64,000 bases of DNA from Cubamyces lactineus (Eukaryota; Basidiomycota; Agaricomycetes; Polyporales; Polyporaceae): NCBI GenBank assembly GCA_022376465.1, contig JACDTU010000005.1:546001-610000 (forward strand). The letters are read 5' to 3'. Positions within the stretch are counted from its first letter, which is position 1, and each line of letters opens with the position of its first letter. Below, in pieces: positions 54,695 to 64,000 of the stretch. The translations under genes and the position numbers were made by a program. Under the pieces are notes generated by a model. It was not told the origin of the DNA. It saw only the letters and a list, made by a program, of their open reading frames with translations, and made no database searches.

Positions 54695-55385
54695 TCACTT
54701 TGCCTCTGCCACAGTACCGCATTCAGGGCACTTCCTGATGGACTCGTCGCTCATCCAATTCTGGATCACGGGCTTGAGCTGAGTACCAAGGTCGGTACAG
54801 TGGAACGAGTCCTCTCGGATAATGGTTGGCTTGTCGTGCGCGCCAGATTTGCAGTACCAGCGGAGACGGTCTAGGAGGATTTGGAGTTATAGACCGAAAA
54901 GTCGAGCAGCGATGATGATATCATTTACCTATCGAACTCTCGGGCCGGACGCGCTCAACAACGAGCCCAATGGTGTCGGCAAATCGCACAGGGTTGTGAG
55001 GGGTGTTGGCTAAGTGACTGTCAGATCTACCGACCGAAGTGTTGTGAGTCATAATTCGTACCCGGAAGGAGGAACATCTCCCCCTCTTCTATCCGGATGT
55101 CCTTGAACTCGTCCCCATCCACAACGCGGAGCAGCATGCCACCCTTGTGTTGATAGAACCATTCCTTGAAGAACTTGTAAGCCTGCGAGTGATCTCCAGG
55201 CATACACATGTAGAACGAACCTCTGTTTCGTTGACATGATAGTCGTTCCGCTCGTTGGGACCGCCTACCACCATGACGATGAAATCCTTGCCGGAATAGA
55301 GACAGAAGTTGTTCACAGGGGGTTTTAAGAGATGGCCATTCTCAGAAAGCCACTTGTGAAAGTTGAGCGGAGGTGCAAGAGGCAT
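54695..55385 (-). CDS. BNA1: 3-hydroxyanthranilate 3,4-dioxygenase (kynurenine pathway)
   Basis: A small gene with four exons. The enzyme opens the ring of 3-hydroxyanthranilate with O2 and Fe(II), giving the precursor of quinolinate and NAD. The product starts [17 protein letters not shown]. Iron ligands are all visible: His in [10 protein letters not shown], the Glu that follows at the exon junction (EWFYQHKGG), and His in [12 protein letters not shown]. The substrate-binding Arg is in NERNDYH. The C-terminal part ([12 protein letters not shown]...[12 protein letters not shown]...[12 protein letters not shown]) is the fungal type with a rubredoxin-like cysteine pair. The first half of that metal site has only one Cys in YCKSG, so metal binding there is doubtful. 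It is divergent from RAD17. Confidence 0.93.
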
Positions 55386-55882
55386 ACTGGATCTTCTAGA
55401 TATTTGATAGACGAGTAGGAGGCCAAGAGGACTGTGTCTGCCGTTCAGCACGACCGTCGGATGAGCCTTACTCAGGACATCGGCAAAAGCCGCTATCGTG
55501 TGTCGTCATCGCGGCATAGATGCAGAGACTAGGGGACATGTTGCCGAGCACTAGCGGAGGATTTGGTGTGGTATTCAAGAGAAATGCTGCATTGTCGGAC
55601 CAACGCAAACGAGAGATCGCTTAGACGTCGTGGTGGGCTGAGGATTGGCACACTGGACGACCGATTGCACGCCGTCCTGAGCGGTACTCATCGTGGATGT
55701 GACACTCTCACAGTCGCGAGCACATGACCGTGACCCGCCTGCACTTCGCGTGGGGACGCGTCACGTCTCCGCGTCGTCCAGCGGCGTGCCCCGCTCTCTC
55801 CCTCTGCCTCCGTCTCGTCTGCTTTGCTGTCGCCAAGGTCTCTGATATAGATACGTTAGTCGGCATTAGGCTTTTGAAGCAC
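55386..55882. promoter_or_regulatory. Divergent promoter region of HAAO and RAD17
   Basis: About 500 bp between two divergent start codons. TGATATAGATAC at about 55842-55853 is a weak TATA candidate for RAD17. It holds two ACGCGTC-type strings near 55756-55770, MBF-like, which would suit a checkpoint gene, but this is inference. Confidence 0.4.
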
Positions 55883-58364
55883 ATGGCTCCTAGGAAGGCC
55901 TCCCAGACGTCTCGGAAAACAAGTGCTTCGTCCCGAGCCCATACTCAATCACTCCACTTCGAGTCTTCCCCCGATGAGCCTCCTAAGAAGAAAGCTAAAA
56001 CCAAGCCTTTGTTGTCCGTAAGTAAACTGACTATACAAATGCAATCATCTGGTGACATTTGCAAATCTATAGATCACTCGGCCACCAGCCTTTGATCTTG
56101 GCTTCACCCAGATCACTAGCCAGCCTACAAACTCTAGAAGTAAAGGAAAGGAGAAGCAAGTCGCCTCCGTTGAGGTGGAAGATGATGAAGTGGATGAGGG
56201 AAGCCTCTGGGTGGACAGATACGAGCCCATCAGCGAGGTACGTATTTCTCTGACATACGCTCGCCATTCGGCACATGAGCTTCAGTCATGATAGGAAGAC
56301 CTAGCTGTGCACAAGCGCAAAGTGCAAGACGTCAGACAATGGCTTCTAGAAGCATATGAAGGCGGTCCCTCGGGGAAGCTCAGGAAATACCGAGTGCGTC
56401 TATACGTCTTCTTCCGCACTTGTGCTGTATGCTCATAATCTGTTGGTAGCGCGTCCTTGTCCTAACGGGTCCGGCAGGCACAGCGAAGACTGCGACGATC
56501 CGTGTACTGGCTAGGGAGCTGAACTACGAGATCCTCGAGTGGCGAAATAGCATGGACGAGCACTTCAATCAGGACCTCAATTCCTCGTCGACAGGGGTTG
56601 AATACGAGGGGCTCTCTGAGAAATTCCAGGCGTTCCTAGCGAGAGCATCAAATTGTCGCCCGTTATTCCCTTCAACCTCCTCCTCCCAGTCATTATCGCA
56701 ATCGACCGCTTCATCGTCCGCCCCTCGCTCATCACCGTCGAATTCGCAGCTAATCGTGCTAGAGGACCTACCCAATATCCTACATCCCGCCACGCAGGCG
56801 TCTTTCCATGCAGCGTTGGAGTCCTTCGTCGCCTCCCCAGGAGGCAGCGTCGCTCCCCTCATCATCATCATCAGCGATGCGGGCCTGAGAGGGGAAGTTG
56901 AAGACGAGAATGCACGTTGGAAATCCCGTGGCAAAGAGGCAATGGACGTGCGGAACGTCCTCCCACCTAGCCTGCTGCATTCCCCATTTGTGACTCAGAT
57001 TAGGTACATCTCACGCTGCTCTTCGATTATCTACACGCTAAGACTGGACCTGAAGCTTCAATCCCATAGCATCCACCTATATGCGTAGCGCCTTGAAATC
57101 CCTGCTTGATCGACATTTCGCCGTTTCCAATTCAGGAACTAGGCCAACGAAGGATGTCTTGGACGTCATTGTCGAGTCGTCAAACGGTGATATTCGTAGC
57201 GCGATCATGGCATTGCAATTCGCCTGCACCGCTGACAATACAAATACATCGCGCAAGTCGATCAAGGGATCGAAGAGGACGGGTGCAACCAAGGGCCCCT
57301 CCGCGAGAGTGATGTTAGAGGCGGTTACCCGACGCGAGCAGAGCCTAGCGTTGTTCCATCTCCTCGGGAAGATCATGTACAACAAGCGTATGCGATTCTT
57401 TCTGTCTCATCACATGGAGCACTGACCCTCCACACATACAGGTAAGGGCGATCCTTCGGCATCCTCTGCGTCAGCTAAGGATATACGACGAGATCGAGAA
57501 ATTGATGCTGGTTTGAATGATCCACCACCACTTCCTGTGCATTTGAGAGAGCACGAGCGAAGAGCAAGCCGAGTGGATGTCGAGGTACGTCTTTTTTGGT
57601 GTTGCCTTACGTTACAACCCTAATCTTGACTCAGTCGCTGTACGCGGACACGCCAATCGATGCTTCCCTCCTGTCCCTGTACATCCATCAGAATTACACC
57701 CAGTATTGCAACACGCTGGACGAGTGCGAAGCTTTGATGGATTCACTCAGTTGGGTAGACTCCAGCGGGGGCGAAACTGTGCGTGTTCGGCGCCATCAAC
57801 GCGGCGATACTCTACTTACGACCATTGTCAGTGGTATCAAGCGAACCCCCACCAGTTCCACTTGGTCGTCCTTGGAACGCTACATGCTCTACCCACCCCT
57901 GTCCCCCGACGCAACCAAAAGCCGTTCAAGCCTAGCTTTTTTGAGGTGCTACGGCGACAAGGCGAGGCTGAAGACGGCATTCGAGACGTGCAATTGTGGC
58001 TCCAGCAGGTACGGCTCTACCCCCTTGCTAGCTTGCCTTGTTGTTGATCTTCGCGCAAATGCAGAGTAGCGGTATAGCCGTCCCCGGTTGGAGCCAGCGT
58101 GACGTAGCCCTAGGTGTCAGCTCGGTTTTGCGTGCCCGTGATAGCGGAGGAGCGTCGCGCAAGGCCCCATACACACACCGTCTCTTCTCCGCACTCGAGT
58201 TCTCACGCGACGACGTTGACATCGCTGAGCTGGCGGACGAAGGGGATGTGATAGCGGACGTTCCGGATGTTGAACGCGAGGTTCGCCCCTTCAAGCCGCC
58301 TGTGGTCGAAGATGATGCACCGACAGGAGCGTGGCTCTCTGATGATGATATCGAGGAGTGGTGA
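55883..58364 (+). CDS. RAD17: Checkpoint clamp loader subunit RAD17 (Rad24 in budding yeast)
   Basis: A multi-exon gene from MAPRKASQTSRKTSASS to a TGA at 58362-58364. Rad17 with Rfc2-5 loads the 9-1-1 clamp onto damaged DNA to start checkpoint signalling. The N-terminus is basic with a likely nuclear signal (PPKKKAKTK). SLWVDRYEP is the Rad17/RFC signature just before the AAA+ domain. Walker A is LTGPAGTAKTATIRV; the Walker B-like strand is LIVLEDLPNIL. The conserved GDIRSAIMALQFA follows, then HQFHLVVLGTLHALPTP and KPSFFEVLRRQ, the latter rebuilt across an intron after SSGGET. It ends with an acidic tail (SDDDIEEW). The order is typical of the family and the length is close to fungal orthologs. 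Confidence 0.92.
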
Positions 58365-58612
58365 ACATCCTACCGTCTCCTGGACGTGCTCACTGCGGTG
58401 GCCCTACTTCTTGTCTCCTACGCGAGTTGCGGGAATGTACTTGCTCGGAATCCTCGGAGATCTCCCTCTTTTTGTGCGATCTGCGGCTTCATCTACGTAT
58501 CACTGTGCTCCGGGACTGGAAGGTCATACATGTACGTATTGTCTCGTCTAGGTGCAACCACACTGATGCTATACGAGAAGAACTCGATTCTCTACATCCA
58601 CATATGAAATGG

Positions 58613-60244
58613 TCACTCTACTCTGATTGGCTGTCCTTCTGGGCTTATCATTTGTGTTCTCCCGACGTGCTTCGCCGCACTCTCGAGCAACTGCTGCAGA
58701 GTATGAAACAACGGACACGTGAGCACCTCCTGCTTTGACGGGCCTGCAAACACCTCATCCAAAGCTCTTCCGCCTCTTGCTCTCCCCAGAGTCCACTGCT
58801 CCAAGGCCTCGGCACTAGGAGCCATTTCTACGAGATCCAGGAGTAGCGTAATTCTGTTCAAGGAGGGCAGCAGCCGAGGATTAGCCTTGAGGGTGTCCAC
58901 AACGTGGCGCGCGACCAAACTGCCTTCGATGGTCATTGAGTGGACGCTTGTGAGGTGCTGGAGCCACTCCGCCCACTTGACGTCGCGTGATATGAATGTG
59001 GTCGAGGGGATGCTGAGACGAAGTTCGGTGGGTTGCAGCGGCGGTACCGCGCGTAGCGTCTCCGCCAGGACAGTCGAATAGCATCTGACGAAGTGTTCGA
59101 GAACCTCATCCTCCCCACCATAGTCGTCTCGGTCCTGCGAATTGATCAGCTCCCTGGCATTGATCTTCCATGATGGGAGGTCTCGCGATGGGGAGCCTAT
59201 ATATCCTGAGACGCTGATATGTCCGTTTTGCTCCACGGCGATGTCGAGCATGGAGGTCGGTCTGACGTGGACGAGAGGGTCGCGATCGTGTGGGAAGATG
59301 TCGTTGAGGATAGTTGTAGGATCCGCACCGTAGAAATTTCCCGTGATGACGAGGCGCGCGGTTGGGGGTATGCAGATCATCTCGAGTAGTATCGGAATGT
59401 CGTATGTGAGTTCGGTGATCTCCAAAACCTCCAATTTGCGCAAGACGACGGGGGTGTCATCTACGAGCGTCGGACGTGTGGACACGATATCCGGGTCGGG
59501 AATGAAGTTGTCCAAGTCTATACGCCTGACGTTCGGCATCGCTTTGAGGATATCTTTGAGGACCTGCTTTTGACCGGTGATCTCCGATAAGCCTCTTCCT
59601 TGGAAAACCTCCAAGTTTGTCATCCGACCGACGACATCCAAGGCTACATCATCGACTTCCAAGAACTGCAGAGACGGAAAGGCGCTCGCATGAAGAGTGA
59701 TTATAGGGAATTCTGGCGCATTCTTGGGGTACCATGGCATGCGTCCCTGGTAGCCTGAGAGCGAGAGTCGAGTGAGAATTGTGCCCATGTTCGGCAAGGC
59801 CTGAATGGCTTGCGTCGTCGAGAATCCGTCCTTGAGATGTTCGGGGCTAATTTTCAGATTCATCGATCTGACGCGATGGGCGTAGGGCTCCAATACGTGC
59901 AGAACAGGAGCAGTGACTGCCACGAGAGTCAACGGCCGAGGTGACGCACGTTTTAGCAAAGTGCGCGCCCCCTCGAAAGGATCGCCCGACGGTCCTGGAT
60001 ATTCCACGATCGTAGTTGCAGCCCACAGCGCGGAACACCGAAGTGCGATCTGGCGCCACCGCCGGCAGACCCAGGTAACTTCGATCCATGCCGCGTCAAA
60101 GCCTGCATTTCCGTTAGGGTCACTGAGCTTCAGGTGCATGAAGACGAACTCGAGAATCTCGGCCGGCAGTCCACGGGTATGGTCCATCGCTCTCGGTATG
60201 ATAGCCCGAGTTATAGGAATCATACTGGCTCTTGCCACGGACAT
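58613..60244 (-). CDS. F-box protein, tandem-array copy 1
   Basis: A single exon of 543 residues. The F-box starts GLPAEILEFVFMHLKLSD and continues WIEVTWVCRRWRQIALRCSALWAAT. The leucine-rich remainder includes AHRVRSMNLKI, GTILTRLSLSG, ITLHASAFPSLQFLEV and PNVRRIDLDNF. These blocks are shared with copy 2 at 61483-63111 in the same order, so the two are tandem duplicates with different ends. The Met at 60187 (MDHTRGLPAEIL) matches the position of DHTQRLPAEIL in copy 2 and is an alternative start. A TATA-like GATATAATA (minus strand) is at about 60380-60388. Confidence 0.87.
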   Translation of the reverse strand: MSVARASMIPITRAIIPRAMDHTRGLPAEILEFVFMHLKLSDPNGNAGFDAAWIEVTWVCRRWRQIALRCSALWAATTIVEYPGPSGDPFEGARTLLKRASPRPLTLVAVTAPVLHVLEPYAHRVRSMNLKISPEHLKDGFSTTQAIQALPNMGTILTRLSLSGYQGRMPWYPKNAPEFPIITLHASAFPSLQFLEVDDVALDVVGRMTNLEVFQGRGLSEITGQKQVLKDILKAMPNVRRIDLDNFIPDPDIVSTRPTLVDDTPVVLRKLEVLEITELTYDIPILLEMICIPPTARLVITGNFYGADPTTILNDIFPHDRDPLVHVRPTSMLDIAVEQNGHISVSGYIGSPSRDLPSWKINARELINSQDRDDYGGEDEVLEHFVRCYSTVLAETLRAVPPLQPTELRLSIPSTTFISRDVKWAEWLQHLTSVHSMTIEGSLVARHVVDTLKANPRLLPSLNRITLLLDLVEMAPSAEALEQWTLGRARGGRALDEVFAGPSKQEVLTCPLFHTLQQLLESAAKHVGRTQMISPEGQPIRVE

Positions 60245-60721
60245 GCGCTATGTAGAGTCAATAGTCCGATTGAGAACTAAGCAGAGCGCAGGTGTAGCAA
60301 CGCTTCCCGGATAGACGGTTCGCAGGCCAAATTCTGAAAGGGGGCTTCAGACAGTGAGGTTCGTTCTCGTCTCACTCTCATATTATATCATCGTCCTATG
60401 GTCTACGCTTTGACAAGGCAGCATAAACCCAACAGCAAAGAAAAGTGTTCTGAGAACACGGTGGTTACTCGAAGCCCAAGCGTCTCATGGCGACAGTCAA
60501 AGCGCACGGATCCTTGCAGTTGTCGGACTCACATACTTGACGGCTTACTAGCGGATATGGACGATCTTCCGGTTTAGATTTTTGCCGGCGGAGAGGGTAC
60601 ATTACGGTCAAGAAGGTTTGAGTACAAGAGGTCATAGAGAAAGCTAGCCGAAGCTATCAAATAACGAGGCTCGGTGCGTAAGAACTTCCAACACTGCAAG
60701 ACGCGACGCGTTCGGCATGGT

Positions 60722-60727
60722 CACGTG
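60722..60727. promoter_or_regulatory. CACGTG element upstream of F-box copy 1
   Basis: A perfect E-box 478 bp upstream of the copy 1 start. The surrounding GACGCGA...CGTTC...CACGTGA pattern recurs at 63593-63598, 482 bp upstream of copy 2. Confidence 0.4.
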
Positions 60728-60843
60728 ATCGGGTGCGCTGGACGAGGGAACAACATTCAGAGCTGTATATAAGCTGCACTAGTCTCCCGTAGGCAGACGA
60801 CCGATATGCTCTACTGAATGAGGGGAGGACGAGCACAACGGAC

Positions 60844-60887
60844 GTCTGCTTCATAACGCGCCCCTCAAACCGTAGGTCGAGGAAATC
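60844..60887 (+). repeat. Left arm of a 44-bp inverted repeat
   Basis: The arm begins GTCTGCTTCATAA and ends CGAGGAAATC. Its last 23 bases (60865-60887) are exactly complementary to 61362-61384. The whole arm matches 61362-61405 with only a few mismatches in its middle. On the minus strand it contains ATGAAGCAGAC. Confidence 0.9.
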
Positions 60888-61310
60888 GCGTTCGGATCAG
60901 CGAAGTAGCCTATGCCGAGTGATGGCAATAATGCCGGGTGGCTCAACTTTGAAGACTCGCTCGTTTCCTACTGCAACTCTCCTACGATCGAAGTACAACG
61001 AGCTCATATATCCCATAAGATCTGCAGCGTGAAGGTACTACGATACTACTTGCGGGTCTTCGAGGGTATGTCTTGAACGGACCAAGTGCCGGGCTCATAG
61101 CTTTGACGACTAAACTGCCGTGTTGCAGAGGAGGGCGCTTGTCTCTGCACCTGGTGGGGGTGTCAGTATTATGAGGAATGTGTCTCCATGTAATACGAGG
61201 CCATTGGTGCATTACACGGTACGCAAACCAAGTCAATAATCAAACACAATATAACAGTAGAAGGTGGCTTGTAGTGAAGTCGTTCGTACTCACGACGCGC
61301 GACGCGTTGG

Positions 61311-61328
61311 GCGTCGAGATCTCGACGC
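61311..61328. repeat. Perfect 18-bp palindrome
   Basis: GCGTCGAGATCTCGACGC is its own reverse complement. It lies inside the inverted-repeat interval but not at its centre. Confidence 0.9.
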
Positions 61329-61361
61329 GCTTCGGAGATCAAAACCCTGCTTACATACGCT

Positions 61362-61405
61362 GATTTCCTCGACCTACGGTTTGACCCCCTCATTATGAAG
61401 CAGAC
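61362..61405 (-). repeat. Right arm of a 44-bp inverted repeat
   Basis: Inverted copy of 60844-60887 with 474 bp between the arms. On the plus strand it contains ATGAAGCAGAC, so both arms point the same short start-codon context outwards. Confidence 0.9.
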
Positions 61406-61482
61406 TAAAGCTGCACTACAGTACATAAAACGTCGCTATCATGTAGAAAGAGAGGATAAATCAAAACTCTGCGCTACCAAGC

Positions 61483-63111
61483 TCACTCCTTGTAGCGGTG
61501 GCACAAGGGGTGTGCATTTTGAACATGCCTCGCGGCGCATCCGACCAAGCGCTGCACAACTTCAGTCATTGCGTGCGTATCAGCCTGCGGAGAACAAGGG
61601 CCAAACCCGATGTACATCAATCGCATGCCGCGTTGCGCCCGGTTCCAGAGCCACTGCTCCAACGCCCTAGCAGCGCCGGGAGCCATATCTGGTGTGTCCA
61701 ACCACAAGAAGGCACCCCTCAGTGCAGGGAGTAGGTAGACGTAAGCTTCGAGGACCCCTATAATGTCGCGTACCAACGCGCTCCCGACGAGTGAGATTTC
61801 ACGAATGTTCTTGAACGGCTGCAACCACATGGCCCAATTGTTCCAGAGAGGGATCGTTGTCGGGATAGCGATGCTGAGGACGAGGAGTTGCTGTGGAGAT
61901 ACGAATGTGTGCACCTCGTGAATAATGGCTTCGCAACAATCAGCGAGGTTCCTGGCCGAATCGACAGCAGTGAAGGGAGGATCCATGTCCACCAAACCCT
62001 CGGCAGAGAGCGTCCATATCGGAATGAGGGAGTTTGTGTTGTTGTCGAGGCGACTACCGAGCATAGAGACATTGCCACCAGAGGGGATCGTGACAGCGAG
62101 CTCAAGGGCGTGAGCGTCGCTGAACTGAGCCAGCGGGTGGAGATCATATGGGATCATATCCCTTCTGAACACTCCCCTCGCGGTCCTCCTCCCTGAATAC
62201 ACACCACCGTACTGGCCACGGAGAAACAAGTGAGCCGTAGGAGGTATAGCAATCATTTGAAGTACCGGCGCGATGTCCCATGCAAGTTCACGTAGCCCCA
62301 GGTGCCAGAGCTTTGGTAGATGGACGGGATTGTTGTCTGACAACGGGTAGCGATCTCTCAGATTCTCCACTGCGGGAACGGAGCTTCTGAACTCGATATG
62401 GCCGATATTGGGCATCGCTCGCAAAAGGTCTTTTATGTCTTGGTGGCGAGGCATACACCCTTCGCAGTCGGTCGCCTTGAATGTATCCAGGTTGAGCATG
62501 CAGCCGACGATCTTCAGAGAAACGGTCTTGATCTCGATGACCCGCAGGACTGGAAAGGCGAATGCGTGAAGGGTAATGATAGGGTTTCTCAGCCCTGTAA
62601 AGAAATTACTGTCATGGCCCACGAGTGAGAGGCGAACGAGGATCGTGCCCAAAGCTGGTAGGGAGCGAATTGCGTCTGTTGTAGAATAACTCCCAGAGTA
62701 GTGAGGCGCGACCAGAACCTCCAAGGATCTGACACGGTGAGCATTTGGGCCAACAACATGTAAAGCGGGAAGGGTAGCCGTAAGGTCCAACTCCCGAGAT
62801 GACGCCCGTGCTAGGAGAACGCGCGCTGCATCGAAAGGGTCCCCAGAGAGTAGTGAATGTTCCGCGAGCGTTGTGGCTGACCACAGCGCCGAGTATTGTA
62901 AGGCGATCTCCCGCCACCGGCGGCACACCCAGGTAGCGCGGATCCAGGAAGCCTTAAAGCCGTCTTTGCTAGTAGGGTCGCTGCTCTTGAGGTGCACCAA
63001 GATTAGCTCGAGGATTTCAGCAGGTAACCTCTGAGTGTGATCCGTTTTGCTTGGCATGTCAAGGTAGTACACGCTGTGAGGTGTGCTGTCTACCGTGGCT
63101 CTCGTGGACAT
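61483..63111 (-). CDS. F-box protein, tandem-array copy 2
   Basis: A single exon of 542 residues, starting MSTRATVDSTPHSVYYLD. The F-box reads RLPAEILELILVHLKSSD, then WIRATWVCRRWREIALQYSALWSAT. The rest is leucine-rich with HRVRSLEVLV, GTILVRLSLVGH, ITLHAFAFPVLRVIEI and PNIGHIEFRSSVP. The same blocks occur in copy 1, but overall identity is moderate, so the duplication is not recent. The C-terminal block LWLDTPDMAPG...ALEQWLWNRAQRG is also found in the edge copy at 63756. SCF substrate adaptors often diverge this way after duplication. Confidence 0.87.
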   Translation of the reverse strand: MSTRATVDSTPHSVYYLDMPSKTDHTQRLPAEILELILVHLKSSDPTSKDGFKASWIRATWVCRRWREIALQYSALWSATTLAEHSLLSGDPFDAARVLLARASSRELDLTATLPALHVVGPNAHRVRSLEVLVAPHYSGSYSTTDAIRSLPALGTILVRLSLVGHDSNFFTGLRNPIITLHAFAFPVLRVIEIKTVSLKIVGCMLNLDTFKATDCEGCMPRHQDIKDLLRAMPNIGHIEFRSSVPAVENLRDRYPLSDNNPVHLPKLWHLGLRELAWDIAPVLQMIAIPPTAHLFLRGQYGGVYSGRRTARGVFRRDMIPYDLHPLAQFSDAHALELAVTIPSGGNVSMLGSRLDNNTNSLIPIWTLSAEGLVDMDPPFTAVDSARNLADCCEAIIHEVHTFVSPQQLLVLSIAIPTTIPLWNNWAMWLQPFKNIREISLVGSALVRDIIGVLEAYVYLLPALRGAFLWLDTPDMAPGAARALEQWLWNRAQRGMRLMYIGFGPCSPQADTHAMTEVVQRLVGCAARHVQNAHPLCHRYKE

Positions 63112-63755
63112 CGTGAGGCTACAAAAGATAACCCGTCAGTGCATAATTTCTTACAAGACAACGTGTAACGTTCAGAGCTTACTTTGCTCGTAGTTGAATC
63201 AGAGTTTGTTCTGGGCGTGGCAGCACCAGAGAGTTGGAAGGAGAGAGGTAGACCGACGAGGGCTCGTATAGTCCTGCTAGATATCAGAGCCCAGAGTGTA
63301 TAGCTCTACGCATTAATTGTGGAGTTAACAATACAAGACTTGAGCTTTGACAGCCTATGCATGTAAGTGGTGGTTCGAGTCAAGGCTCGTAGGATCCATA
63401 GTCTCGGGCCTGTGCCTCAATAACGGCCTCCCTAGCCACTCGCTCATTGTGATTAGTACCTGTCTCGGGATTGTATAAGAAAAGGAACACTCTGTGAACG
63501 CTGCGACTAGATTAAGATTCTATGATTAAGGCCAGTGAAGCTAGTGAATTTCAGAGCAGACCAAGACGCGAGTCCGACGTGTTCAACACGACCACGTGAC
63601 CGCGTATGCTCCAGTTGCTCACAAATTCCCCTTACACTCGCACTACACCGTGAATAAGGGTATTAACCCTCTTTATATAATTTGCCGCATGCCCTAGCGG
63701 AGAAGCTAACTACATCCACTACCCATGTACAGGAGTCGCGAAACTCGGATGAACG
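63112..63755. other. Spacer upstream of F-box copy 2
   Basis: About 640 bp. It has a CACGTG element at 63593-63598 and a TTTATATAA string on the plus strand near 63671-63679. No gene seen. Confidence 0.45.
63593..63598. promoter_or_regulatory. CACGTG element upstream of F-box copy 2
   Basis: A perfect E-box 482 bp upstream of the copy 2 start, in a context resembling that of copy 1. Confidence 0.4.
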
Positions 63756-64000
63756 TTATGTCCGTGATGATATGAGATGGATGGCTTGGGTTAGAGTTAC
63801 GTCGGGTGGCTTGCTTAAATCTTTACAACTGCAACAGCCCCCAGGCGTGATTTTCAACTGCAACAGCCCCCTACCATATCGCGCCCGTCCTTGGAGCCAT
63901 CGTTCTAGCGCTGAAGCGCAGGGGACCGCCTCCGGCGTATCCAACCACAATTCAATGAGTTTGAGGGAAGGGGGTAGGTGAATGTCGAATTCGAGAGCCA
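63756..64000 (-). CDS. C-terminal end of a third F-box paralog, cut by the right edge
   Basis: The minus-strand frame is open from the right edge to a stop at 63756-63758. It reads ALEFDIHLPPSLKLIELWL, DTPEAVPCASALERWLQGR and ARYGRGLLQLKI. This aligns with the end of copy 2 (LWLDTPDMAPG...ALEQWLWNRAQRG) and less well with copy 1. After that the sequence (TPGGCCSCKDLSKPPDV...) no longer resembles either copy. A 17-bp direct repeat offset by 29 bp sits exactly at this transition, so a small duplication probably shifted the frame. The gene may be functional with a new tail, or decaying. Confidence 0.7.
   Translation of the reverse strand, partial: ALEFDIHLPPSLKLIELWLDTPEAVPCASALERWLQGRARYGRGLLQLKITPGGCCSCKDLSKPPDVTLTQAIHLISSRT

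Larger units (their letters stand above)
60245..61482. other. Spacer between F-box copies 1 and 2
   Basis: About 1.24 kb with no gene called. It carries the upstream region of copy 1, a CACGTG element, a plus-strand TATATAAG (about 60766-60773), a 44-bp inverted repeat and an 18-bp palindrome. Confidence 0.5.

Noticed and set aside
63370..63385. tRNA B-box-like string GGTTCGAGTC
   Set aside because: The T stem does not pair and there is no D arm or acceptor stem around it.

Overview
The window is nuclear DNA of a filamentous basidiomycete, most likely an Agaricomycete and probably a wood-decay or litter fungus. Genes are dense and on both strands. Most carry several introns of about 45-70 bp with GT..AG ends. 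The gene content fits: two secreted sedolisin (S53) peptidases, a membrane-anchored copper radical oxidase, an alpha-1,3-glucanase (GH71), a fungal sphingolipid C9-methyltransferase, and several F-box proteins. Assignments come from reading the translations and splice sites; no database search was run.

Layout. 0-5 kb: a fragment leaving the left edge, sedolisin A (+) and an acidic orphan protein (+). 5-25.6 kb: housekeeping genes: sphingolipid C9-methyltransferase (-) divergent from YIF1 (+), tRNA-Lys(CTT) with an intron, DNA2 nuclease-helicase (-), WDR59/Mtc5 of GATOR2/SEACAT (-), IES6/INO80C (+), PUF6 (+), a basidiomycete orphan family gene (+) and an alpha/beta hydrolase (-). 25.9-31.2 kb: an apparently intact non-LTR retrotransposon (minus strand) with gag-like ORF1, endonuclease/RT/RNase H ORF2, a poly(A) tail and a 16-bp target-site duplication. 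31.2-43 kb: copper radical oxidase (-), a 2.5-kb gene-free stretch, a 21-bp minisatellite, a LanC-like gene (-) and GH71 (+). 43-51.6 kb: an F-box gene (-), sedolisin B (-), another F-box gene (+) and a repeat-rich spacer. 51.6-58.4 kb: a protein kinase (-), 3-hydroxyanthranilate dioxygenase (-) and divergent RAD17 (+). 58.6-64 kb: a tandem array of three related F-box genes (-), the last cut by the right edge.

How the genes relate. Sedolisins, GH71 and the copper radical oxidase are extracellular or cell-surface enzymes for protein turnover, alpha-glucan remodelling and H2O2 supply. DNA2, IES6 and RAD17 act in genome maintenance. WDR59 (TORC1 amino-acid signalling), PUF6 (60S biogenesis), YIF1 (ER-Golgi traffic) and the methyltransferase (glucosylceramide) are growth-related. 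I see no biosynthetic cluster and no new multi-gene system. The most informative unusual features are the young LINE insertion, whose ORF1 is open through the duplicated target site into host DNA; the sedolisin pair with identical exon structure; and the F-box tandem array with a duplicated CACGTG-containing upstream module and a nearby inverted repeat.
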